The position numbers and the translations under genes are program-made. Under the pieces are notes generated by a model. The model was not told the origin of the DNA. It was given only the letters and a program-made list of their open reading frames with translations, and did no database searches. Shown piece after piece: positions 14,281 to 23,200 of a DNA stretch of 29,140 bases. Numbering within the stretch: the stretch's first letter is position 1; the number at the start of each line of letters is the position of its first letter. The DNA is from Clostridiales bacterium (GTDB lineage: Bacteria; Bacillota; Clostridia; Lachnospirales; JAITVM01). The stretch covers positions 1-29,140 of the forward strand of contig JAITVM010000089.1 of the NCBI GenBank assembly GCA_031285815.1, given 5' to 3'.

Positions 14281-15621
14281 ATGGCTCAAGAAGGTAATAA
14301 AATAAAAAAGAGGGCGCGCAGGGGAAGGCGAAGGGCCTTATTGGTTTTAATATTTATTTTTATTATTTTGGCAGGCTTGTTTTTTGCCATATACACTTAT
14401 GCAGGCAGTATTTTAAAAGACGAGGTAAATTATGCGAAATACGAAGAAATTATAACTGGGTTAAAAGAGCCTAATGTAATTGAAGATATTTTTAAGCCGG
14501 TGGCCCAACAAGTAAATTTTATTGTCATGTGCACAGATGAGGACGAGACAAGGACAGACTTAATGGTAATTGGCTCTTTTTTAACTAGGGAAAAGAAGCT
14601 AAACTTTATCAGTTTGCCCCGTGATTTATATGTTGAACTGACGGAAGAGCAGGAAAAGGTTTTATTGGATAACGATAGGTTTTTGCCATCAAGGGGCTAC
14701 CTTAAATTAACAGAATTGCACCACTACGCAGGGCCGGAGCTGGGTGTTGAAATGCTTGTAAATGAAATCGAGGATACTTTTGATATTAATATTGACTATT
14801 ATGCAAAGTTAAACCTGCAAGGGTTCCGGAGCCTTGTAGATGATATGGGCGGCATATATTTCAATGTGCCGCAAAGGATGTTTTATGACGATTTTACACA
14901 AGACTTATGGATTGATTTATACCCTGGGGAGCAGTTGTTAGACGGGGCCCAAGCAGAAGGGCTCTTGCGCTACAGAAAACCTAACTATGGTTACGAATCT
15001 ATTAGCCCATCGTATACAATGGGTGACCTGGAAAGGCTTGAAGTGCAGCAAGCTTTTATAAAAGAGTTTATTATGCAGCTCCTATCAAAAGATGATTTGA
15101 TTAATAATGGCCAGGCAGTAATAAATGCTGTCAGCAATTATGTTACAACAAATTTTAATATTAACGAAGTACCTAAATATTTAAAATATATTAAAGACAT
15201 AGAGATAGGGGATATTGAGACACATACAATCCCTGTCAAAGCAAAAATTATAGGCGGGAACGATTCGGAGTTTATACAAATTGATATGCCAAATGCGGAA
15301 GGGCTAATAGGTGAGCTGTTTTTTGGCCAAGATAATATAAAAACTATTTCCAGCAAGGGGAAAAGGGTAAAGATTTTAAATGGTGGGTATATAGATGGCA
15401 TGGCGGCAAAGAAGCGTGACCTATTACAAGAAAATGGGTTTGAGGTTGCCGAAATAGGCTCTTCGATGTACCCTAAAAATGACCATACCTTTATTTACGT
15501 TAACAAAGAGGGCTTGGGGTATGATTTGAAAGAGTACTTTGCCGGGTCGCGGGTTAAATATGATAAGAATTTAAAAGATTATGATATAATTATCGTAATA
15601 GGGGCAATGGTCGAAGACTAA
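14281..15621 (+). CDS. LytR-CpsA-Psr (LCP) family cell-wall glycopolymer ligase
   Basis: Attaches glycopolymers such as teichoic acids or capsule to peptidoglycan on the outer face of the membrane. 446 residues from the ATG at 14281, nine bases after GGAGG; an in-frame GTG at 14254 lies before that site. There is a basic cytosolic tail (KKRARRGRRR), one membrane segment (about 19-41), then the LCP domain with TDEDETRTDLMVIGSF, LNFISLPRDLYVEL, and GLLRYRKPNYGYE with GDLERLEVQQ. The last ~90 residues form a LytR_C domain (RVKILNGGYIDGMAAKKRDLL…). Its own terminator follows at 15646-15672. Which polymer it handles cannot be told from the sequence. Confidence 0.92.
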   Translation: MAQEGNKIKKRARRGRRRALLVLIFIFIILAGLFFAIYTYAGSILKDEVNYAKYEEIITGLKEPNVIEDIFKPVAQQVNFIVMCTDEDETRTDLMVIGSFLTREKKLNFISLPRDLYVELTEEQEKVLLDNDRFLPSRGYLKLTELHHYAGPELGVEMLVNEIEDTFDINIDYYAKLNLQGFRSLVDDMGGIYFNVPQRMFYDDFTQDLWIDLYPGEQLLDGAQAEGLLRYRKPNYGYESISPSYTMGDLERLEVQQAFIKEFIMQLLSKDDLINNGQAVINAVSNYVTTNFNINEVPKYLKYIKDIEIGDIETHTIPVKAKIIGGNDSEFIQIDMPNAEGLIGELFFGQDNIKTISSKGKRVKILNGGYIDGMAAKKRDLLQENGFEVAEIGSSMYPKNDHTFIYVNKEGLGYDLKEYFAGSRVKYDKNLKDYDIIIVIGAMVED

Positions 15622-15645
15622 TATTAAAAAATAAACACTTAAAAT

Positions 15646-15672
15646 AAAAAATACCCGGCTTCGGGTATTTTT
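15646..15672 (+). terminator. Intrinsic terminator of the LCP gene
   Basis: AAAATACCCG pairs with CGGGTATTTTT around a GCTT tetraloop, ending in a T-run; 25 bases after the stop codon. Confidence 0.9.
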
Positions 15673-15711
15673 AGGTTAAAAACTTTTGCCGGATATAAAC
15701 CTTGTTAACGC

Positions 15712-16066
15712 CGCTATAGAATAGATAGCGCTGCCTTTATCAAAAGAGGGTGATGCATAAAGGCATGGTTTACAACTAGCTTTAGCGTTTTAGAGCAGGA
15801 AACCTCAATATTATAAATATAGAGGTTTTGCCGGTACAATTATGTAATAGCTAAATATTTGTACCGGCTGCAAATAAAATTTGCCATTTGAAGAAAGATT
15901 GAGTTAACAGACGGAATATTTAAATAAAGCTAGGGTGGACCTTATTTAAAATCCCTAAACTAAACCAGTAGCGGTTATACAGGGCTTTAAAATATAACCT
16001 GAAACAGGCCTCTTAATATATAAGAACAAAATTATAAGCTACTATGGCGAATAGAAATAATTTTGT
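15712..16066. repeat. Non-coding block of eight consecutive inverted repeats
   Basis: Between the LCP terminator and the convergent kinase gene no reading frame is credible, but eight hairpins follow one another. (1) 15712-15717/15725-15730. (2) 15732-15740/15757-15765, 9 bp. (3) 15800-15806/15822-15828, extended inside to 12 bp with one mismatch. (4) 15830-15839/15859-15868, 10 bp. (5) 15870-15875/15879-15884. (6) 15919-15927/15942-15950, 9 bp. (7) 15973-15979/15993-15999. (8) 16026-16035/16057-16066, 10 bp, with a T-run on the plus strand. Hairpins 1-2, 3-4 and 4-5 are one base apart. The arm sequences differ from each other, so it is not a simple repeat array. It may be a structured RNA or stacked small mobile hairpins; hairpin 8 may end the kinase transcript. 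Confidence 0.55.
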
Positions 16067-16080
16067 AGTTTTTATCGTAT

Positions 16081-16749
16081 TTAACAGTATAGGGGGAAAG
16101 TCAAAGTAACGGTACATCCGCAGTCGGGATTGTTTTTATAAGTAATAGTGCCATTATGTTGGCTAACTATTTTTTTACATATAGCTACACCTAAACCGTT
16201 TCCATTTTCTTTAGTAGTAAAAAAAGAATCTCCAAGCGTAGATATTTTTTCTTCAGGGATTCCATCCCCATTATCTGATATGGATATTATGGCTTCTTGG
16301 TCAGTGTTTAATATTTTTATGTTTATTGTGCCTTTTTTGGACGAAATAGCTTCTACAGAATTTTTTAAAATATTTAATATCAAGCTGGAAATACATTTTT
16401 TCAAACCTAATATAGAAATATTTTTATCGGGGCAAACGATATAGAAATCAACTTTTGAAGAAAGTGAAACCTTATAGTTTTCTAGAACAGAACAGGCTAC
16501 GTCATATAAATAAACAATATCAAATTCTTCTTTAACCTCTTCAGTGAGCTGCAAAAAATTCATTATCATCTCATTGATAAGGTTAAGCTGGTTTTTTATA
16601 ACATTGTAATTTTTTGAGAATAGCCTTTCTGTATCTGCCGACTCTAATAACTCTATATTTGCTTTAACTAACGAAAGAGGATTTTTGACTTCATGCGCAA
16701 TAGTTGCAGCAATATTTTCTATAGAATCTAATCTATTTGCGTTGTCCAT
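16081..16749 (-). CDS. Soluble sensor histidine kinase, orphan
   Basis: 222 residues: only a dimerisation/phosphoacceptor domain and an ATPase domain, with no sensor part and no membrane segment. The H-box is IAHEVKNPLSLV with H19; the N-box is 'LILNILKNSVEAI', G1 is DNGDGIPEE, F-box FFTTKENG and G2 GNGLGVAICKKI. The NtrB/KinA-like H-box (HEVKNPL) resembles the kinases that feed Spo0A or NtrC. No response regulator is adjacent. The ATG at 16749 is chosen because GAGGG ends six bases upstream; an ATG at 16755 abuts that site. Promoter at 16781-16808. The signal may come from a protein partner, which is inference. Confidence 0.85.
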   Translation of the reverse strand: MDNANRLDSIENIAATIAHEVKNPLSLVKANIELLESADTERLFSKNYNVIKNQLNLINEMIMNFLQLTEEVKEEFDIVYLYDVACSVLENYKVSLSSKVDFYIVCPDKNISILGLKKCISSLILNILKNSVEAISSKKGTINIKILNTDQEAIISISDNGDGIPEEKISTLGDSFFTTKENGNGLGVAICKKIVSQHNGTITYKNNPDCGCTVTLTFPLYC

Positions 16750-16780
16750 AGTCATCCCTCGAATAAATTAATATAATTAT

Positions 16781-16808
16781 ATTATATACTATTTATTTCC
16801 AAATGCAA
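16781..16808 (-). promoter_or_regulatory. Probable histidine kinase promoter
   Basis: Minus strand TTGCAT (16808-16803), 16-base spacer, TATAAT (16786-16781), about 30 bases before the start codon. Confidence 0.6.
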
Positions 16809-16909
16809 GTGTTTTTTACAATAATTGGGACGATTTTTCTTGTTATTCTATTAAAAATATTTTACGATATATTTTTTACAAATATATATTGAATTACTGC
16901 CACAATTGC

Positions 16910-16938
16910 AATAAAGGGCCGGAAAGCGGCCCTTTATT
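16910..16938 (-). terminator. Terminator of the LysM protein gene
   Basis: AATAAAGGGCC (16910-16920) and GGCCCTTTATT (16928-16938) form a perfect 11-bp stem with a seven-base loop, 19 bases after the stop of the 16958-18205 gene. Confidence 0.85.
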
Positions 16939-16957
16939 GGATAGCGGTGTAAACACC

Positions 16958-18205
16958 TTAGTTTTCTACTTCAGAACGAGGGGGCAATACAAGCCTTGTT
17001 CCTGAAATAATTTTGTTAGCGTCTTCAATATTATTGTGTTCCATAATTTTTTCTGCCATTAAGCGTGTCCCATAAAACCTCTCGGCTATTTGCAATAGTG
17101 TATCGCCGCTTTGTACAACATAATATTCTGGCAAATCCATAGAGGTTAAATCATCTGTTGTTTCCTGAATTATAGAGCCCACGTCTTCTGGCAGGTTTTC
17201 ATCATTTGTATCCCCATCAATAAGGTTTTCAGAAAACCCTTCATTAGTAGCGGCACCTTCGCTGCCGTTTTCCTCAATTAGGCTACCACCTTCCCCCGCG
17301 CTAGAATTACTTTGTGCAAATACCTCGGTACTTTCGGCTAAGCTTCTATAAGTAGTGCTTAGGGTAACAATATTTTCTTCGAGGTTCGCTATCCTGTCTT
17401 GGTTATTCATTAGCCCTATACCCATTACAAAGCTTGTTACAAATAAGACAACGCATAAGCTGACTAATAGGTTTAGGGCTTTCTTTTGTGCATAATATTC
17501 TTTTTCTTCTTTTGTTGCTAAGCTGAGAGGCTTCTCTTTAGAATGTGTTTTTTCTTCAGGGATCCAATCGCTTAAATCTTTGGCCAGCCTGGCGGGCTGC
17601 CGCTGGTCACGCTTTTCGGTGATATACCTTAAAGTAGGGTCTTTTACAGGCATTTTATCTTTGGCGCCTATGTTATTTGAGACCATATATTCGTGCATTT
17701 CGTTATTCTTATCAAAATAGATAAAATAACCTTTTTTCTCTACTAAATCTGTCTGCTCTTTGTTATAGGCATAAAAAGTAGTAGATTTTTCAACCGGGTC
17801 GCAAACAAAAATAACTTGGTAAGGCTTCCTAAAATTATTTAAATGGTAGTTAGCGTACCCGGCGTTTAAGTATGTACCGTAGCTTGGCTGCGACTGCATC
17901 CACCCTATTACTTCTAGTTCTTGAAAATAAAGCTCTTTTTGCTCAAGCATATACTCCCAAGTTTTATCGGTAAATGTTAAAATGCCGTTGCTGTCAGCGG
18001 TATGCTTGCCTTGGATTGCGCCGGATATAAAAATAGCCTCAGAATTATCTATAACAGTATATTTACCAAGTAGTACTGCGAGGCTTTCTTTATAATCGTT
18101 GGCTTTTGAATACTGTTTTAAATATGAATAGACATAATCTTCAACATATATTTTAAGCCCGCTGTCTATTGCGCCGATTTGCTTAATATTAGTGGGAAAG
18201 TTCAT
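16958..18205 (-). CDS. Membrane protein with degenerate JAB1/MPN domain and LysM domain
   Basis: 415 residues. Residues about 18-150 read as a JAB1/MPN (JAMM) fold: AVLLGKY, then EVIGWMQSQPSYGTYLNAGY and RKPYQVIFVCDP match the usual 'GWYHSHPxxGxxLSxxD … PxQVxxVxDP'. Both metal-binding histidines are Q104 and Q106, the serine is N114 and the aspartate Y117; only E40 of the catalytic set is kept, so protease activity is not expected. A basic linker, one membrane segment (about 244-266), a short coiled coil (268-295), an acidic Ser/Gly-rich linker and a C-terminal LysM (about 362-410, YYVVQSGDTLLQIAERFYG) follow. The topology would be JAMM-like domain inside, LysM outside at the peptidoglycan. 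The ATG follows AGGAGG. Likely monocistronic. Confidence 0.85.
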   Translation of the reverse strand: MNFPTNIKQIGAIDSGLKIYVEDYVYSYLKQYSKANDYKESLAVLLGKYTVIDNSEAIFISGAIQGKHTADSNGILTFTDKTWEYMLEQKELYFQELEVIGWMQSQPSYGTYLNAGYANYHLNNFRKPYQVIFVCDPVEKSTTFYAYNKEQTDLVEKKGYFIYFDKNNEMHEYMVSNNIGAKDKMPVKDPTLRYITEKRDQRQPARLAKDLSDWIPEEKTHSKEKPLSLATKEEKEYYAQKKALNLLVSLCVVLFVTSFVMGIGLMNNQDRIANLEENIVTLSTTYRSLAESTEVFAQSNSSAGEGGSLIEENGSEGAATNEGFSENLIDGDTNDENLPEDVGSIIQETTDDLTSMDLPEYYVVQSGDTLLQIAERFYGTRLMAEKIMEHNNIEDANKIISGTRLVLPPRSEVEN

Positions 18206-18564
18206 AAAATACCTCCTGTTTTCATTCGTAAAGTTAGCCTAAGCCTATAACAGTTTTAAAATAATTTGTAACCAATGTAATACAGGTTATTTTCATTGAA
18301 CTGCTTATAGGGCAAACTAAATTTGCCAGATTGGCAAAAGCATTTATCTTTGGCAATATAAATTTTTATCGGCTTTGGCATATTAAGCCGCCTTGCCTTT
18401 AAAAAGGCTTGGGCGGTTTGATTTGGTAAGTCTAAGATAACATAATTTAAATTATAAATTATGCCAATACTTGTCGAGCATATCCCATTATAATTCAGGA
18501 GAAATTAAGGTTTTTGACAGGACAATATATAAATGTGATTATTATTACGGTAAGCATTAAATAA
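18206..18564. other. Non-coding region with competing inverted repeats
   Basis: No gene. TTTGCC(A) at 18322-18328 can pair upstream with GGCAAA (18311-18316) or downstream with TGGCAAA (18332-18338, three-base loop), not both. Likewise AAGCC at 18385-18389 can pair with GGCTT at 18371-18375 or at 18406-18410. The strongest fold joins 18385-18392 with 18412-18419 and 18395-18400 with 18403-18408. CATAATTT (18441-18448) pairs with AAATTATG (18456-18463). The part next to the LysM gene must hold that gene's promoter, but only weak matches were seen. Function unknown. Confidence 0.45.
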
Positions 18565-18598
18565 AAAACAGATTAGACTGTATGCGCTAATCTGTTTT
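18565..18598 (-). terminator. Terminator of the 18609-19412 gene
   Basis: AAAACAGATTAG (18565-18576) and CTAATCTGTTTT (18587-18598) form a perfect 12-bp stem, followed on the minus strand by T residues; 11 bases after the stop codon. Confidence 0.88.
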
Positions 18599-18608
18599 AT
18601 GAATTTGC

Positions 18609-19412
18609 TTAAGTGGTTATATAAGTATTAAACTCGTCATCTATTTCAAAGTTTACGCCAAGGTCCCAAATGAAATAAAATGAATTTATATAGGAGGTAC
18701 CATTATTAATAATTACGCTATACCCGGAGTTTTTTGAAGGCTGGTTTGGATAAAACTCCTTATAATAATTGTTGCCCCCCTTAATGGCAACACAGCTATT
18801 TTTATTATCCCATGTAACAGAATACCCCAAAGACTCACAAATTTCTTTAATCGGGAAGAAGCATAAACTGCCGCTTCTTACAATTACTTTATTATTAAGG
18901 CGTATGCTATTTACAGTAACGGTGCACTTTTCGTCGGTTTCCGTGGGGACCGTTAGCATGCTTTTCAAAAATTTGTCATTAGATGAGTCAGTGATTAATA
19001 TGCCGAAAACAACTTTATCATCGCGTAGCGTAAATGGGTTTGTTGTTACGTTAGTGCTTGCAAAAACATAATTGCTGTTTTGCTTAATTAATGTGTAATT
19101 TGGCGCATTTGTGAAGCCTTCTTTATTAAAAACATTTATGGATAAAAAAAGGACTGGGGAGTTGACTTTGCCTTTTGGGTTATAATAAAAGTTTACTTTT
19201 TCCACAATGTTTTTAGAATTAGTTTTTTCAAACTCGGCGGTCACATGCTTTAGCCATGAATTAGGTATTTTTATAGAATAATCTACTTTAGACCCATATA
19301 ATATTTTATTTTCAGGAGTAAAAAATTTTGTCGCCAAAACGGGCCCGGATGCAAAAACAGGCGATCTGAACATAATTGTTAGGATTAATAATAAAACTAA
19401 AATTCTTCTCAT
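18609..19412 (-). CDS. Secreted protein with copper-amine-oxidase N-terminal-like (stalk) domain
   Basis: 267 residues with a clear signal peptide (MRRILVLLLILTIMF…VFAS, cut near residue 22). Residues about 160-265 resemble the Cu_amine_oxidN1 / stalk domain common in clostridial exported proteins: VNSIRLNNKVIVRSGSLCFF, 'IKEICESLGYSVTWDNKNSCV' and 'TSYINSFYFIWDLGVNFEID'. This fold is usually a non-enzymatic cell-surface module. The middle part (30-155) is unassigned. The start ATG has no ribosome binding site directly before it; an AGGAGG lies 54 bases upstream beyond a hairpin (19413-19472). Single gene with its own terminator. Confidence 0.7.
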   Translation of the reverse strand: MRRILVLLLILTIMFRSPVFASGPVLATKFFTPENKILYGSKVDYSIKIPNSWLKHVTAEFEKTNSKNIVEKVNFYYNPKGKVNSPVLFLSINVFNKEGFTNAPNYTLIKQNSNYVFASTNVTTNPFTLRDDKVVFGILITDSSNDKFLKSMLTVPTETDEKCTVTVNSIRLNNKVIVRSGSLCFFPIKEICESLGYSVTWDNKNSCVAIKGGNNYYKEFYPNQPSKNSGYSVIINNGTSYINSFYFIWDLGVNFEIDDEFNTYITT

Positions 19413-19472
19413 AAAATTTAGGCGGCGAAAGGCGCTTACCTGTTGTGGTATGCGTGAGGCCGCTAACCTCCT
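19413..19472 (-). promoter_or_regulatory. Shine-Dalgarno separated from the start by a hairpin
   Basis: On the minus strand AGGAGG (19472-19467) is followed by TTAGCGGC (19466-19459), which pairs with GCCGC-C-TAA (19426-19418) with one bulged C. Inside, CGCATACC (19454-19447) pairs with GGTAAGCG (19440-19433) with one A-A mismatch and an ACAACA loop. When folded, the end of the Shine-Dalgarno is about five bases from the ATG (AATTTATG side); unfolded it is 54 bases away. The fold could be constitutive or a small ligand- or temperature-sensing switch. No known riboswitch class was recognised. Confidence 0.55.
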
Positions 19473-19718
19473 GCTTAACTAAGATTAAATGCCCCTTAAA
19501 GTATTTATTTTATTTTATGTAGTTGGGGGGGCTTTATACAACCGCTTTGACCTGTTTATAAATTCGGGAAACTCTAACCCAGTACATTGCTGCATTGAAA
19601 TGGGCATAATAACTGGATTCAATATATAAACGATAAAAAATGAAAAAAGTTACATAATTTTGGATTCAACATAAAATTAAATTAATTACAAAAAGTAGCC
19701 ATATGCATTGCAAAAAAA
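19473..19718. other. Non-coding region upstream of the stalk-domain gene
   Basis: No gene. A possible minus-strand promoter is TTATAA, 17 bases, TATAAA, reading toward 19412. GGATTCAAYATA occurs twice as a direct repeat (from 19615 and from 19662, 47 bases apart). GTTG/CAAC flanks a G-run near 19521-19543. Nothing else can be supported. Confidence 0.35.
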
Positions 19719-20048
19719 CTAATTAATACTTTGAAACCTGATTTTATCGATATTGCTAAATAAAGTCAAGCTATCTATTGAGTTTATATTTTTTTCATAA
19801 GGGTCAATATACCCAATCAGCAGGTCGCCGTTACGGTATACATAGTAGATGCCCATTGCTTTATGGTACCTAATAGCATAAAAGGCTTCGCCAATTTCAA
19901 TTATTCTGCTTGGCTTATCTAGGTTGGGCAAATATTTGTCAAAGGGCAGCCTATTATCAGGATGGCTAAAAATAATATAACTCGATTGGAGAAGTGTGAC
20001 AAGTAAGAAGAATATTAATATATATGTAAAAACTGAAATTTTTGACAA
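19719..20048 (-). CDS. Small membrane-anchored protein of unknown function
   Basis: 109 residues. One N-terminal hydrophobic segment (about 6-27) anchors an otherwise soluble ~80-residue part with 'IIEIGEAFYAIRYHKAMGIYYVYRNGDLLIGYIDPYEKN'. I do not recognise the family. The start is a TTG at 20048 after GGGGG seven bases upstream; no ATG is available. A good promoter (20117-20145) and no partner on the same strand suggest a single-gene unit. Confidence 0.6.
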   Translation of the reverse strand: MSKISVFTYILIFFLLVTLLQSSYIIFSHPDNRLPFDKYLPNLDKPSRIIEIGEAFYAIRYHKAMGIYYVYRNGDLLIGYIDPYEKNINSIDSLTLFSNIDKIRFQSIN

Positions 20049-20116
20049 ATTAATACCCCCTGGATATCACACTATTTTACAAAGCACTTATTCATATTAA
20101 CGCTATTTTTAGTATA

Positions 20117-20145
20117 ATAATAACAAGAGTGGATTTTATTTTCAA
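20117..20145 (-). promoter_or_regulatory. Probable promoter of the small membrane protein gene
   Basis: Minus strand TTGAAA (20145-20140), 17-base spacer, TATTAT (20122-20117), leader about 60 bases. Confidence 0.55.
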
Positions 20146-20201
20146 GATGTACTGTAATTATTTTTCAGACGTGTATATATTTAACCCTAAAAAATTAAAA
20201 T

Positions 20202-20245
20202 AAAAAAGGCCATACTTAACAAAATGAAAAATAGGCCAATTTTAT
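20202..20245 (-). terminator. Weak terminator-like hairpin after ileS
   Basis: Two GGCC words (20208-20211 and 20234-20237) with A/T-rich flanks can form a short stem followed on the minus strand by a T-rich tract, 40 bases after the ileS stop. The stem is short, so the call is tentative. Confidence 0.4.
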
Positions 20246-20284
20246 TTTATACTAAGCGGAGCCTTTTAATTAAAATTACCGGCT

Positions 20285-23200
20285 TTAAATGCGTTTAACA
20301 GAAAGGGCGACTTTCTCCCCGTTAATGTTCCACTCTACGCTATTTTCAAGTATATCGCCGTCAACGATTGAGTTTGCCAGTGTTTCAGATTTTATTTCAT
20401 CTGCATTTTTGATAATAACGTTGTGTAGGTTTTTATTTGCGGAATAAATAACTTCTATCTTATCCAAAACATCGAACCCAGAGTCTTTGCGCATATTTTG
20501 TATTTTACTTATTAATTCGCGCACATAGCCCTCTTCAATTAAACTTTCAGTCAAAGATGTATCAAGCACAGCAGTTATATTTTTATCTGTAACTGCAGCA
20601 TACCCTTCTATTTTAGCAGATTCGAATAGCACATCGCTTAGTGAGATTGTAACTTCTGTGCCTTCTATTTCAAAACTTGTTGGGCCGCCCTGCAATTCAC
20701 CCATTAATTTGTTGCCGTCAACACTTGAAAGGTATTGAGAGATTTTGGGGAGTAGCTTCCCGTATTTAGGGCCAAGGGTTTTTAACTGCGGCTTAAACGT
20801 GTAGGTTTGGAATTTAGAGGCATCATCTATAAAAGAGGCCCCTTTTACATTAAGCTCTTCTTTAATTATTTCAATAAACTCATCATCCAGCCCGCGTTCT
20901 GATTTAACATACAGTCTGCTTAATGGTTGGCGGTTTTTTAAATTAGCCTCATTACGGCAGGCACGGCCTAGGGTTACTATTTGTAAAGTGAGGGCCATTT
21001 TATCTTCTAAAGCGCTATCCACATATTCACCATGGTATACAGGGAAATCGCAAAAATGTACGGATTCCGGCGCGTTTTGGTCAACAGATAAAACAAGGTT
21101 ATTATAAATATCTTCTGACAAAAATGGTATAAACGGCGCAGCTAGTTTTACAAATTCAGTTAAAACCGTATAAAGTGTCAAATAAGCGTTTATTTTTGGC
21201 TGTGGCATGCCGGTTGCCCAAAACCTTTCACGGCTCCTCCGGATATACCAGTTAGACAGTTCATCTATAAAGTCTGACATAGCCCGGGATGGTTCTGTTA
21301 TTTTATAAGAATCAAGGCAGCTGTCAACATATTTAATTAAGGTATTTAGTTTTGATAAAATCCATTTGTCCATTACACCCAATTGTTTTAGCGAATATTT
21401 GGTTGGGTCAAAATTATCAATATTAGCATAAAGCACATAAAATGCATATGCATTTTTAAGTGTCCCCATAAACTTCCGCTGCACTTCATTAACCGGCCCA
21501 TCATGAAAACGCCTAGGGAGCCATGGCGAAGCGCTGGTATAGAAATACCACCTTACGGCATCCGCGCCTTGGTTATTTAACGGGAGCCATGGGTCAACGA
21601 CATTGCCCTTGTGCTTGCTCATTTTTTGGCCGTCTTTGTCTTGTACATGCCCTAAGACAAGTACGTTTTCATATGGTGGTTTGTCAAAGAGCAGTGTGGA
21701 TATTGCCATTAAGGTGTAAAACCAGCCACGTGTTTGGTCAACGGCCTCCGAAATAAAATTAGCCGGGAAGTTGCTTTCAAAAACTTCCTTGTTTTCAAAT
21801 GGGTAATGGTGCTGGGCAAATGGCATAGCGCCAGAGTCAAACCAGCAATCAATAACTTCTGGGGTACGGTTCATTTCGCCGCCGCATTTTGGGCAGGTAA
21901 GTTGAACTTTATCTATATATGGCTTATGGAGCTCGATATCATCCGGGCAGTTAAAGCTCATAGACTTTAATTCTTCTATGCTGCCGATAGCATGGTAATG
22001 GCCGCATGAACTGCAGTGCCAAATAGGTAGCGGGGTCCCCCAGTACCGTTCACGGCTAAGGCCCCAATCCAAAACGTTCTCTAAAAAGTTTCCAAAACGC
22101 CCATGCTTAACATTATCTGGGTACCAATTTACTGTGTTGTTGTTTTCTACAAGCTTATCCCTCAGGGCGGTCATTTTAATGAACCAAGTATCCCTTGCAT
22201 AATACATTAAAGATGTATCGCAGCGCCAACAGAAAGGGTAATTGTGGTTATAGCTTTCTGTTTTAAATAATAAATTATTGCCAGCCAAATATTTTATAAT
22301 TATTGGGTCGGCGTCCTTTATAAAAACAGAGCTCAAATCCCCACATGAATTTATAAATTTCCCGTCCGGGCCAACTAGTTGGACAAATGGCAGGTTATAG
22401 TCACGGCCAAGCCTAGCATCGTCCTCGCCAAAAGACGGGGCAATATGGACTACGCCAGTTCCGTCTGAAAGTGTTACATAATCATCACAGACAACAAAAT
22501 GCTTATCTTCTTTTGTATCGCCTGCATAATTAAAAAGGGGGGAGTAGCGTACACCCTTTAATTGTGCACCCATAAATTCATCCAAAACCTCGTATTCGAA
22601 ATTAAGGTTATTTTCTGCAAGGGCTTTAGCAAGGATATACTTCTCGTTATTGCTTTTATTTAAAACTTTTATATAAGCCTCATTAGCGTTTACAGCAAGC
22701 GCAACGTTTGAAGGGAGTGTCCATGGTGTTGTAGTCCAGGCGAGGATATATTCATTTTCGCTATCTAGTAATTTAAATTTGGCTGTGACAGTAGTATCAG
22801 TAACATCTTTATAGCCCTGCGCAACTTCGTGTGAAGAAAGCGCTGTGCCACAGCGCGGGCAATATGGTACAACTTTGTGGCCTTTATAAATGAGCCCTTT
22901 GCCCCATATAGTTTTCAGTGCCCACCATTCAGATTCAATATAATTATTGTCATATGTTACATATGGGTTATCCATATCGACCCAAAATGCAACCCTGTCG
23001 CTCATTTCCCGCCATTCTTTTTCGTATTTCCATACGCTTTCTTTACATTTTTGGATGAATGGCTCTATACCATAAGTTTCGATTTGTGGCTTACCGCTTA
23101 TCTCAAGCATTTTTTCTACTTCTAATTCTACAGGTAGCCCGTGGGTATCCCAACCAGCCTTTCTTAAGACATTATAACCTTTCATTGTTCTGTACCTTGG

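Noticed and set aside
15672..16080. CRISPR array, tmRNA or RNase P RNA in the hairpin block
   Set aside because: The hairpin arms all differ, so there is no direct-repeat array. No tag peptide, CCA end or conserved RNase P words were found.
18514..18545. TTGACA with a loose -10 on the plus strand that could make a small RNA ending at the 18565-18598 hairpin
   Set aside because: The spacing is about 20 bases and the transcript would be only about 50 bases. The hairpin is fully explained as the terminator of the minus-strand gene.
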